Origin: Hemerocallis citrina
Lineage: Eukaryota; Streptophyta; Magnoliopsida; Asparagales; Asphodelaceae
Direction of reading: 5' to 3'
Assembly: GCA_017893485.1 (NCBI GenBank)
Contig: CM030366.1
Location: forward strand, 204,903,826 to 204,967,825
Length of the DNA stretch: 64,000 nucleotides
The notes beneath the pieces were generated by a model. The model did no database searches, was not told the DNA's origin, and was given only the letters and a program-made list of their open reading frames with translations. Numbering within the stretch: position 1 is the stretch's first letter; each line of letters opens with the position of its first letter. Positions 12,433 through 23,325 of this stretch are shown here, one piece after another. Both the position numbers and the translations under genes were made by a program.

Positions 12433-13459
12433 AATTATAGAATTACTATGATGCTAAGTGGTTAAGTTCGAGACTGTATTAATCATTTGTTTAATTAAAT
12501 ACAAGTTGAACAGTTGTTTTGGCTATGTGCTAAAATCAAATATTTATTTTAGATAAGTTAAACTATATGTTTTGACTATAAAGTTTGGATCTCCAATTAA
12601 ATTGTTGCTAAAATTAAACAGTGCTAATAATTTATTTAATTGGCTAATCTATAACAATTTGATGAATGTAGAAACTTTAATGTTACCTACAAATTGTGTA
12701 TGTTGGAGACGATGGATATGCATCACGGTTGAATAAGTCTGCACCACGCAGGTTTTTCCATCGAATTTGGAAACCACTTCTAACTTGAAGTGTCGGTATG
12801 ATATTCTCAATCTTGCTTAGTATTTTCATGTGATGAATGTGTGAACGTTTTGTGCGTTTGATTACATGATTGAGAATTTTAGATCATAGTTATTCTCGCT
12901 TTGAAAACTAGCATGTTTAGGATTGTTAAGTACTTTATCATACTATGTGTATAGATATTTTGACAAATCCATTGTTTTCAGTTTTGTGTGAGATTATATA
13001 TTTGCTTCTCAAATAAAACTTTTGATGTATAAGATGTATAACAAATGCCTGTAACTTAGGAGAGAGCATCTCTTAATGTAGGATATGACTCCATTAGTTA
13101 CGTCTTGTTCTTTTTCGTTCATTGTACTATGTATGCAAAGTTGAATTATAACATGTTAGTCATTATCTCGTTTAGTGTTTCGAAGATGATGAAGAGCGAA
13201 TAAAGAAAATTTTGCTTACTGTGTTTGAGCAAGTGGACATTGTTAGAACCATTAGAGAAAGCAAACAATTTTGTAAAATGTGATAGAGTAATTTTGTATT
13301 AACTCTTGTGCATATATTGTCAATCACATGTATAAGTTGAGTTTAACAAATGAGACAATTAATAATAATAGTTCTAATTGTGTATAGTTCCTGAACATAA
13401 CATAGTTGACTAGGATTTGAGAACTGTATATTAAATTGTTTGTTCTTGTTAAAACTCAT

Positions 13460-14000
13460 AACTCTGCTAAATGACACTCCATTAAATATGACAAATATGA
13501 AAGTTGTGCTCAGATTATGATCACTAGAAAATCATTTAGTTTGGTATCTAGGAGCACACAACTTCTTGAGTCAATATATTCTGATATTTTTGATCTCAGT
13601 AGCTTTGTGACTATATAAGACGATAATTGGTTAGAAGTATTTAATCACCTATGTAGATGATTATTGAATGTTTGTCATACATATATGGAGGATGTAGCAC
13701 TCACTATTTTGATGAATTAAAATCTAGTTAAATGCTAAAAGTCAAGGGTTCAGAGTTGATGAAGGTGGTGAATATGTTTAATAATTTTAGAGTAATTTAC
13801 ATTTGGCATAATCTCTAGTGCACTATATTTACCATTGTCAAATAGTATTGATAAAGTTAGAATCAAACACTCAGTGAAATGTTGAATTCTATGTTATTGA
13901 CTGTTAGTTTGACTTTGAGTAATTATGAGTGATGTTACATTATCAATCATATTTCTAATTTGTTACCACACTCTAAGTTACTTACACTTTGTAGATTAAC
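13460..14000 (+). pseudogene. Degenerate Copia integrase core
   Basis: Translating across stops and frame changes gives pieces aligned to a Copia integrase: SIYSDIFDLSSF, a DDN replacing the usual DDYSR region, NWLEVFNHL, VKGSELMKVVN (the RSDRGGEY region) and later a poor match to the QNGVAERKNRT region. It is heavily mutated, older-looking than the other Copia copies in the window, and clearly non-functional. Confidence 0.6.
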
Positions 14001-14145
14001 GATATAAAAACACAAATAATTTTGTCAAATTGGAAAATGTGGTATGATACATTTGTTAAAGTACATGATCCCACAAGGCCTAAAGTAGGACCTATAACAA
14101 ATATTTGTGTATATTTAGAAAGTGCAGAATGTGGTTCTATGGACA

Positions 14146-15799
14146 GTTTTGGATCTATCTAATTTGGGTTAGTAGAATCTGGACTTGCAAAGTTTTTTTG
14201 ATGATGTGTTCATCAAAGACAAATCTATGAAATTATCAGTCCTACTGTCACGGTCAATGATTCACAGTTTGAATCAAGAACTAGTCTTACTGACACTTAA
14301 ACTTGAATGAAAAATGAGCTAACAAGAGTCTTTAGTAGACAATGAGATGATTTTGTGTCATACAATAATACTTTAATTTAGTTGATCTGCCGAAAGGGGC
14401 TAAAACTATAGTAAGTAAGTAGGGTTTTTATAGAAGAAACTTAATTTTGATTGTTCAGTAGCAACTTTAATGCTCTTTAGTAGCTAACAGATTGACTGAA
14501 AAAATGGGGTAGATTTATTTGATGTCTACTCACATGTTTGTCATATTGCTACAATAAGTATTCTTCTTACCCTTACATCTATTAAAAATTTTGTCATTCA
14601 TAAAAAATATTTAAAAGTTTCGTACTTGATATTTTCTAATGAACAGTTTTGTACTGGAAAATCTTGAACTAATATGTTTAATGGACAAGATTTATAATTT
14701 AGTAAAATCATCGTATGCTTTAAAACATGTAATATAGCTATCGTATAAATAATTTGACAAATTTCTCGAAGAGCCTAGTATATGAATTAAGTAATTCAGA
14801 TGAGTGCCTTTAACTTTGTGGTGTGTCAAATATAATGGCTATTATTTACTTGGTTTTATTGACATACTTGTTGATTGGAAGTGACATCTCTATTATAAAT
14901 GGAGTTAAATTATGCTATCCAAATAAATTTAGCATGAAACACCTAAGTGTTGTGGTCAACATATTATGTATAAGGGTGAGTTTTGGTTGGCAAAGGATAA
15001 CCCTTAGTCAAACTCGATAAATCAATAATGTGTTTCAAAAGTTAGAATATAGTAATTGAAAGTGTGTTTTGAAATACCTTATGATTATGATAAAAAGGTT
15101 AACACCTAATGATGGTGCAACTATGAGACATCTTGAAAGTCTCATGTATACAATGATCTGCACTAAAAAAAAGACATAGCCTTTGAGGTAGGTATGATCT
15201 GCAGACTCACTAATAATCCCATACACATTTGAGTGCCCTTAAGAGGCTAATGAGATACCTGAGTGGTACTCAAGAGTTTGCTTTGTGCTACTCAAAATTT
15301 AGTGAAAGTCGACAACTAGCGGATATGTGTTCACTCTAGGAGGAGCAGAAAAAAATTATGGAGATTAATAGGCAAACAAGCATTGCATTCTCATCCAAGA
15401 AATCAGATCTCTATGTATTATCCTCTATAGGGGAAGAGGCTGAGTGGATTGAATGACTTATTGCTAATCATCCATTTGATAAGTTTAATATAAATTCTCT
15501 AATTCTGTTATGCGACTATCAAGGTATAATGCACCGTAGCTCATAAATCACTCTATAATAGTAACAGGAGTATATTAAGGCTGAAAGAAGCCTAGTTGAA
15601 CTTTCTCATAGATAAAGTGCAATTGTGACAAGTATGGTCAATGCTCTTGCTAAGAGACTTGAAAGTGATCTAATTATCAAAACTGTGGGGAAAATGGTGT
15701 TAAAAGCTATTAAGTCAAAAGCTTTAACAACCAAGTTGTTTTGAGATTTGGAATCCAATTGGAGCCATAGAGAAGTTCAAACTGAAGCATCAATTTTTG
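14146..15799 (+). repeat. Internal duplication of Copia-1, unit B
   Basis: The second copy of the 1.65-kb unit. It lies where RNase H belongs in a Copia element, so it is likely the original location, and unit A the extra copy. From 15,800 to the 3' LTR the sequence is unique, AT-rich and without an open frame. Confidence 0.85.
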
Positions 15800-16715
15800 G
15801 CAGTTGACATGCTTTAGATAATTTAAAAAGTTCTATGTAAATTCTGTTAATATATAATTTCATTCCAGTTTTGATGATGTTATATATTTTCATAATTTAC
15901 TTAGAATCATCTCATTATTCCAAAAGAAAGCATGAAAACTTATCGATGTGTTTCCGATGTTTAGAATTGTTGTTATATCATTCCAATTTTGATGATATAA
16001 CTCTTTTATGGATTTATGTTTCATTCCAATTTTGATGATTCAGAATTAACCATAATTGATTTAACTATTCTATCATTCTAATATGAAACATAGTATAGTT
16101 CTTGTGCAGAAACTATAATATTTCTTGTTCTTTATTTTGTTAAAGAAACTTGATTGTGATGCTTGCATTACATTTTGCTAAACTATCGTTGAATTGTACT
16201 AAGTTCTTTAGTAGAACCAGATACTTTATGAAATTTGCTAGAATTCTTAGAGATGTGTCTCTTGATATTCTTGTTTTCAATAAGCTACTAAAGATGGAGG
16301 AGTTGAATCTATCAACATAGATTTCAAAATAATGATCTGCTCAATAGAGGAGTAAACATAAAGCAGTTTGCAAGGATATAGTTTTGGTTCATTTATCTAA
16401 AGAATAAATTTGTCACTTGCTTGAAAAAATTTCTATTGAGTTTAAGACTCTTGTGTTCATGAGCTTAAAACTCATATTTTGTTCTTGAAGTTTATTTGCT
16501 TTGGTTGATTTTGAAACTATGACAGGTTTCTCTAGTTGGTTTAGTCATCGTGAACTATTCTGTTTTGATATGGTCTTTGAATTATTTGATTATTTTGGTT
16601 TAGTCTCATTTGAACTATTCGAGTTATAATTGATTTAGTCTGTGAACTATATTATTTTTGTGAGCCAATGATTTAACGGGGCATTGTCTAATATATTGAG
16701 AATATAGGAGGAGAT

Positions 16716-16986
16716 TGTTGGATATATAGGTATATTCTCAATATAATAGAATATTATTGTGTATAATGTTCGATGGGGCAACACATGCTTTGCACGTGTT
16801 ATCTATTTAATTGTTGGACCGGGTTGGGTGGGCATAAAGCCCAGTACCCTAAACCCAGTTCATCTCATATAAAAGCTGATCTAGAGGTAGTGCTCTGTGA
16901 TATTCCAATACTGATAAGCAGAGTATAATATCTTAAGCAGCTATGAGATATAAACCCTAACCCTAATTACTCATATTAATCTAACA
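16716..16986 (+). repeat. Copia-1 3' LTR
   Basis: Same length (271 bp) and ends as the 5' LTR, followed at once by the ACTTG duplication and the resumed LINE frame. Confidence 0.92.
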
Positions 16987-17037
16987 ACTTGGATATGCTA
17001 AACTACTCGAATATTGTTCTAATTCCTAAGAAGGTTG
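16987..17037 (+). mobile_element. LINE fragment, piece 2 of 3 (51 bp)
   Basis: This short strip carries LDMLNYSNIVLIPKKV, continuing the RT frame of piece 1 (FHNGDADL...). Its left end is the duplication of Copia-1 and its right end (GGTTG, 17,033-17,037) that of Copia-2. It is the strip of LINE left between the two insertions. Confidence 0.9.
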
Positions 17038-17585
17038 TGTAAGTCAAAACCACATTTATGTAAATCAAATGTAAAACAAAACAAAAACAAATTTTCATGT
17101 ATACTCTAATCGCCATATGAATATACATGAATGGAAGCGGAAGTGATAAAACGAAATCGATAATCGTACCTCCAGCCATTGCCGTTTAAAGCCTGAAACC
17201 GTTTTCGCCAAAAGCCTCTTGATGTTGTCAATCTCAATTTTGGTTCCAAACTCTCCTTTCTCACTTTAGATGGTGTATATCAGAATTGTATGAGAGAGTG
17301 AATTTGGTGACCTTTTCATTCTCATCTTTATACTACTCTAGCCATCACAGAGTAGTTATGATAATTGCAAAAATAGTGGGTGGTTTCCAAAAATGATGGG
17401 AGAGAATCATGGGGAAGTTTCTTTAATCAGTTGTAACTTCCCATTTAAAAGGATCACATAAATCATGAGGAAGTTTCTTTAATTAGTTGTAACTTCCCAT
17501 TTAAATGGATCACATAAATGTCCACATAATTAATTAATCAAATTAATTATTACATTTGATTAAGTGGAAAATAAAACATCTAACA
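17038..17585 (-). repeat. Copia-2 3' LTR
   Basis: 548 bp, almost identical to 22,778-23,325. It contains two tandem ~60-bp blocks around 'ggaagtttctttaat...gttgtaacttccc', present in both LTRs. Confidence 0.93.
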
Positions 17586-17852
17586 TTCTCCCACTTGATC
17601 CATTTAACGAGAGAGACTCCGTATACGAATCATGGTGACTAATTCTCTTTAAGAGCAAGAATTAATCTTCCATGTATCACAATATACTTAGTCTTTCACC
17701 ACTCACACTTAACTTAATGAGTAGACCATATGTTTACTCTAGGTCAAACATAATGATATTTCTCAACAAAATAACCAAAATAAGTACGTACACAATTCCA
17801 AATGAGAAATAATCCAACTAAATGAAAGTTTCAGACAAACACAATGAATGTG

Positions 17853-18410
17853 CTACATAATGGAACTAAGTCCCATCCTGATTACATGATCCTTGAATCC
17901 TTTAACATGCATGCCTTTAGTCAAGGGATCAGCTATCATCAATTCAGTGTTAATGTGCTCAATGATCACTTTCTTTTCCTGCACACGTTTCTTTACGGCT
18001 AGATATTTTATGTCGATGTGTTTACTTCGACTTCCACTCTTATTATTCTTAGCCATAAAGACAGCAGCTGAATTGTCACAATACATTCTTATGGATCCGC
18101 TAATAGAGTCAACAACTCTTAGCCCAGACATGAAACCTTTCAGCCATACACCATGTGAGGTAGCCTCAAAACAAGAAACGAACTCAGATTCCATCGTAGA
18201 AGTGGCTGTCAAGGTCTGCTTGGCACCCTTCCAGGATATAGACCCGTCAGCTAGCATGAACACATATCCTGATGTGGAATTACGTGAATCATTGCAGCCA
18301 CCAAAGTCAGAATCGGAGTAGCCTACCACCTCAAGATTATTAGTCCGCCTGTACATAAGCATGTAATCCTTAGTACCCTTAAGGTACCTCATTACTTTCT
18401 TCGCAGCCTT
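17853..18410 (-). pseudogene. Copia-2 RNase H domain
   Basis: Frame with MRYLKGT, GYSDSDFGGC, STSGYVFMLADGSISWKG, ATSTMESEFV and YCDNSAAVFMAKN, ending SKHIDIKYL...ADPLTKGM. These are the RNase H landmarks of a Copia polyprotein, including the acidic residues of the YSDSD and YCDN motifs. It is separated from the RT by a single stop: the usual HWKAAK tryptophan codon is TAG (about 18,411). Confidence 0.9.
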
Positions 18411-19655
18411 CTAGTGATCGATGCCTGGGTTACTCTGATATCTTCCTAATACTCCAACGGCATATGAAATGTCGGGTCTAGTACAGACCTGAGCATACAT
18501 AATGCTACCAACAGCTGAAGCATATGGAACATTTTTCATTCGTTCCCTTTCAATGTCATTCCTGGGGCATTGGTCCAAACTGAACCGATCACCTTTCACA
18601 ATGGGTGCTACACTTGGTGAACAATCTTTCATACCGAATCTTTCTAAGACCTTGTTGATATAGGCCTCTTGAGACAAACCCAAAATTCCTCGAGATCTGT
18701 CTCTATGGATCTTTATGTCGATGACATAAGATGCCTCGCCCATATCTTTCATATCAAAGTTACTTGAAAGAAATTGTTTCACCTCATATAGCAACCCTTT
18801 ATCATTGGTTGCTAGCAAAATATCATCCACATATAACACAAGGAAACAAATCTTGCTCCCACTGACCTTAAGGTATATACATTGATCCATAACATTTTCT
18901 TCGAACCCAAATGAAGTAATCACTTTATGGAATTTCACATACCATTGTCGGGAAGCCTGTTTCAACCCGTATATGGATTTATTAAGCTTACAAACCAAAT
19001 GCTCACCCTCTTTAGAGAAGAATCCTTCAGGTTGTTTCATATAAACCTCTTCCTCTAAATCACCATTGAAAAATGCCGTTTTCACATCCATTTGGTGTAG
19101 CTCAAAATCAAAATGAGCTACTAATGCCATCACCACTCGGAAGGAATCTTTCTTTGATACAGGAGAGAAAGTCTCGTTGTAATCGATTCCTTCCCTTTGA
19201 GTGAACCCTTTGGCAACAAGTCTAGCTTTATGTCTCTCGATGTTGCCATGCGAGTCTTTCTTTATTTTAAAGACCCACTTGCATCCAATGGCTTTTTCAC
19301 CATTTGGCAATTCGACAAGATCCCAAACTCGGTTAGATGCCATAGAGTCCATCTCATCTTTCATGGCATTCATCCATAAGTTTGAATCTGTAGAACTTAT
19401 TGCTTGTGAAAATGACATAGGATCATTGTCGGCTCCAATATTATAATCCGATTCTTGCAGATACACTAAATAGTCACCAAAAATAGTTGATTTCCTTGTT
19501 CTAGTAGATCTCCTCAATGGAACTTGTTCATCCTCAGGATGAACTGTTTGTTCCTCATTACCATCATGATCTATTAGATTGTTGTCAACTTGTGGAACCT
19601 CAATAGTTGGCTGTCTAACACGCAATTTAGCTTGAGGTGCGTGAATGACAATCAA
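18411..19655 (-). pseudogene. Copia-2 reverse transcriptase
   Basis: A 414-codon frame. It begins in the linker (RRSTRTRKSTIF), then WMNAMKDEMDSM, GCKWVFKIKKDSHG, VAKGFTQREGIDYNETFSPV, HQMDVKTAFFNGDLEEEVYM, YGLKQASRQWY and the catalytic YVDD at about residues 275-278. It ends in RPDISYAVGVLGRY. All key RT motifs are intact. A frame change between 19,655 and 19,885 separates it from integrase. Confidence 0.93.
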
Positions 19656-19884
19656 CTTGTCTCTTGAAACAGTGGTGGAAGTTGATCATAATCCTTTTCA
19701 GGAACAATGTCCTGAAATTGATCACTCCCACTAATCAAGTCATTCTCAAGAAATTTAGCGTTTCTTGATTCCACAATCCTGGTATTATGAGACGGACAAT
19801 AGAATCTATAACCCTTAGACCTTTCAGCATATCCAATGAAATACCCACTAATGGTCCTTGGGTCTAGCTTCTTCTCTTGTGGTT

Positions 19885-20913
19885 TTACACTCTCACCTCA
19901 GACGGGCATCCCCAAATGCGTACATGTTGCAAACTCGGTTTCCATCCTTTGAATAGCTCAAAAGGCGTCTTTGAGACGGCCTTGGAAGGAACCCGGTTTA
20001 ATATGTACACTGCCCTCTTAAGAGCTTCTACCCATAAAAATGATGGAAGTTTAACATTACTCCTCATACTTCTCACCATGTCCATTAAGGTTCGATTTCT
20101 TCTTTCTACTACACCATTCTGATCTGGAGAACCAGGCATGGTGTATTGGGCAACAATCCCATGCTCTTGAAGAAATCTTGCAAATAGACCTGGTGCTTGT
20201 CCGTTCTCGGTGTATCTACCGTAGTACTCTCCACCTCTATCTGATCTCACAATCTTAATGTGCTTATCACATTGTTTCTCTACCTCAGCCTTAAACAATT
20301 TAAAGACATCCAAAGCTTCGTCTTTAGAACGAAGTAAGTAAAGATACATATATCGTGAATAATCATCTATGAAGGTGATAAAGTATTTCGGATCATTAGC
20401 GTTCATGTATGGACAACAAATATCCGTATGTATGATCTCTAATAGGTTTGAACTCCTTTTGACACCAATTTTGTGTTTGTTAGTTTGCTTTCCCTTAATG
20501 CAACCAACACAAGTATCGAAATCAGTAAATTCTAAAGTACCAAGTACCCCATCCTTTACCAATCTCTTAACTCTCTCAATGGAGATATGTCCCAATCTCC
20601 GGTGCCACAAAATAGAGGAGTCCTCATTTATAATACATCTTTTTAACCCAGTATTAACATGCATAGAACTATTAGTGATATCATTTTGCAAACAAAGACG
20701 ATATAAACCATCAGACAAAATACCATATCCAATAACTTCAGAATTTCTGAAAATACTGAAACCAGAATATGAAAAACTAAAGGAAATTCCCAAAGGTACA
20801 AGTCTTGAAACTGAAATCAAGTTTCTAGTGAAACCTGGTACATAAAACGTCTTTTCTAAATGCATACTAAAACCACTACTTAAAATTAAACTGCATGTCC
20901 CAACGGCCTCCAC
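19885..20913 (-). pseudogene. Copia-2 integrase
   Basis: A 342-codon frame. It has the zinc-binding HHCC part (HRRLGHIS...CVGCIKGK), then the catalytic D of HTDICCPY, the D of RSDRGGEY and the E of VVERRNRT, followed by [14 protein letters not shown] and [19 protein letters not shown]. It stops at an EVRV-TAA where a one-base insertion shifts the frame. The protein carries on in another frame (GYFIGYAERSKGYRFYCP). Confidence 0.93.
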
Positions 20914-21936
20914 ATGTGAACTGGTCTAACTACCCGAATAGATGTAATGTTCACTTCCCGTTGGTTTCCTTAGGTTTGTCATACCCTGCAAAGTATTCGA
21001 AACATGGATTGTAGTACCAGAGTCAATCCATCATGTATTATAATTAATATTAACCATATTAAATTCATAAACAAACGCTAGAAAATTACCTTTCTTCTCA
21101 AGCCAAGTCTTAAACTTCATGCAGTCTTTCTTCATGTGTCCCTTCTTTTTACAAAAGAAACACGTAGACTCCTTCTGTATACCTTGGTTTGCTGAAAGCT
21201 TTTCCTTTTCCTTTATGTGATCCTTTCTCTTCTTTGAAGAAGAGGCAGTAGTAAGGTTCACCTTTTCTCCCTCTTCCATCCTCAATCTGCCCTCCTCTTG
21301 AACACACATGGTCATAAGTTCATTAATTGACCATTTATCCTTATGTGTATTATAAGAGATCTTAAAAGGACCATATTGTGGAGGGAGAGTGCACAAAATG
21401 AAATGTACTAGGAAAGATTCAGACATGGTAACTTCCAAATCCTTAAGTTGGGCTGCAATATCCCTCATGCGCATGATATAATCATACACACACTTAAACT
21501 CATTGTGCCTCATGGATGAAAACTTCATAATTAAGGTGCTAGCAAGAACTTTGTCAGAATCTACAAACTGCTCATCAATGGCTTTAAGGAGATCTTTAAC
21601 CTTAGTATGCTTATCGACAGAACCCCGAATGCTAGCACAAAGTTTGGTCTTTATGAACATAACTGAGAAGCGATTAGATCGCTCCCACTTTTCATAGAGA
21701 TCAACTGCAACTGGAGTGCTAGTCTCAGTTATACTAGGGGGTTCGTCTTTCCGAATAGCATAGTCGATATCCATCCACCCCAATTGCAGAAGCACTCTTT
21801 CTTTCCACACCTTATAGTTATCACCCTTTAATTCAGGAATGTCACAATTGACATCAGAAATGTTCCCGGATAAAATTGCTGCAAAGAAATATACATACAT
21901 GCTTGTAAACAAAAATTTGAGACTTAACTTTATCAT
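20914..21936 (-). pseudogene. Copia-2 gag and protease
   Basis: Gag core (LKGDNYKVWKERV, SLRHNEF-type region reading SSMRHNEFKCVYDYIMRM) ends in a CCHC knuckle CFFCKKKGHMKKDC (about residues 260-273). The frame closes at 21,031 where the first Trp codon of the WWIDSG protease start has become TGA. The protease continues as WIDSGTTIHVSNTLQGM (DSGTT for the usual DSGAT), then meets a TAG near 20,931. The upstream start codon used here may not be the original one. Confidence 0.88.
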
Positions 21937-22777
21937 GTTTTACCAATGCAAATCATGAATAAAAATATGAATCTAGTGACATAAAACCTGTCTGTGGGCT
22001 AAAGTCCTACTCAAAATTAGATTCATAACTGTATGATAAAACTATTAAACCATATTCATTCCTTAATTCCTGTGGGTAGATTAAGGAACATAATTCAATA
22101 TTTCATCCTAATTAATCATACAAATATAATAAAATTTCCTGTGGGCATATTTCATCATATTATATATGATTAATTACAAATTAATGTCTAGTTTCCATAT
22201 GTGATTTCATAAGAAATTTTAAATAACTAGAGATGCTGTGGCTACTCTCCAATTACTAAAATTAACAAATCACTCGACATATTTTCTTTAATATTTTGAT
22301 CATGTACAATTAAAAGAAGCAAATTCTGTAAAGTGCTTTAATTGTACACCTCATAATGTTGACCAAATTCATTTATCTACATGATACTGGTAGCAAGAAC
22401 AAAAGAATAACCACTAGCATTAGTTTCAAAAAAAAAAAAAAAAACTTTCATTTCAACATGATGACACTTATCATTTTTCAAATGTACCAGTACTACTTTA
22501 TGTCACTTTCAACTGAAAGCATCATATGAACTTTGATTTTTAGCGTTAATTAATAGAACACAGTGATGCGTATGAATTACGATCGAACAAAGAAGTGTAC
22601 TGTTAGTCAGACAGTACATATATTTGTCACTGTATAAATTATATTAATTAATGTTCAAGTACTCGGCATAAAGAAGGAGTCAATTCAATATACATTATTA
22701 TGATACATTCTAGTTATTTCTTTTGTGAAATGAAATAACAAGCAAGGCAGAGATAATTTTTTGGCTCTGATACCAAA
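21937..22777 (-). other. Copia-2 untranslated leader with primer site
   Basis: AT-rich leader between the 5' LTR and gag, with an A-run at 22,427-22,443. The tRNA-Met complementary site (minus strand TGGTATCAGAGCC) is at its LTR end. No other gene is visible. Confidence 0.8.
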
Positions 22778-23325
22778 TGTAAGTCAAAACCACATTTATG
22801 TAAATCAAATGTAAGACAAAACAAAAACAAATTTTCATGTATACTATAATCGCCATATGAATATACATGAATGGAAGCGGAAGCGATAAAACAAAATTGA
22901 TAATCGTACCTCCAGCCATTGCCATTTAAAGCCTGAAACCGTTTTCGCCAAAAGCCTCTTGATGTTGTCAATCTCAATTTTGGTTCCAAACTCTCCTTTC
23001 TCACTTTAGATGGTGTATATCAGAATTGTATGAGAGAGTGAATATGGTGACCTTTTCATTCTCATCTTTATACTACTCTAGCCATCATAGAGTAGTTATG
23101 ATAATTGCAAAAATAGTGGGTGGTTTCCAAAAATGATGGGAGAGAATCATGGGAAAGTTTCTTTAATCAGTTGTAACTTCCCATTTAAAAGGATCACATA
23201 AATCATGGGGAAGTTTCTTTAATTAGTTGTAACTTCCCATTTAAATGGATCACATAAATGTCCACATAATTAATTAATCAAATTAATTATTACATTTGAT
23301 TAAGTGGAAAATAAAACATCTAACA
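22778..23325 (-). repeat. Copia-2 5' LTR
   Basis: 548 bp with the same ends as the 3' LTR. Only scattered single-base differences are visible by eye (for example 'gtgataaaacgaaat' versus 'gcgataaaacaaaat'). Confidence 0.93.

Larger units (their letters stand above)
10483..16986 (+). mobile_element. Copia-1: decayed Ty1/copia retrotransposon inside a LINE
   Basis: Two 271-bp LTRs (10,483-10,753 and 16,716-16,986) run from TGTTGGATATATAGG to TAATCTAACA. They are flanked by a perfect 5-bp duplication, ACTTG, at 10,478 and 16,987. A purine-rich tract (aatataggaggagat) precedes the right LTR, which sets plus orientation. No TGGTATCAGAGC primer site follows the left LTR. The coding region is ruined. 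At about 13,540-13,900 a degraded integrase core can be followed (LLESIYSDIF, KVKGSELMK). RNase H-like remnants (VWRLIGKQALRFHP-type reading near 11,880-12,110) occur twice because of a 1.65-kb internal duplication. It cannot be autonomous. Confidence 0.9.
17038..23325 (-). mobile_element. Copia-2: nearly complete Ty1/copia retrotransposon, minus strand
   Basis: Two 548-bp LTRs (17,038-17,585 and 22,778-23,325) have nearly the same sequence, starting TGTAAGTCAAAACC and ending CATCTAACA on the plus strand. On the minus strand the right LTR is the 5' one. The tRNA-Met primer site TGGTATCAGAGCC lies at 22,763-22,775, two bases inside it. A purine tract (gtgggagaa) abuts the left LTR. The duplication is GGTTG on the left and GGTCG on the right, one base apart. 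Gag, protease, integrase, RT and RNase H are all present in Copia order. Only a few stops and frameshifts break the frame, so this copy is far younger than Copia-1. Confidence 0.95.
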
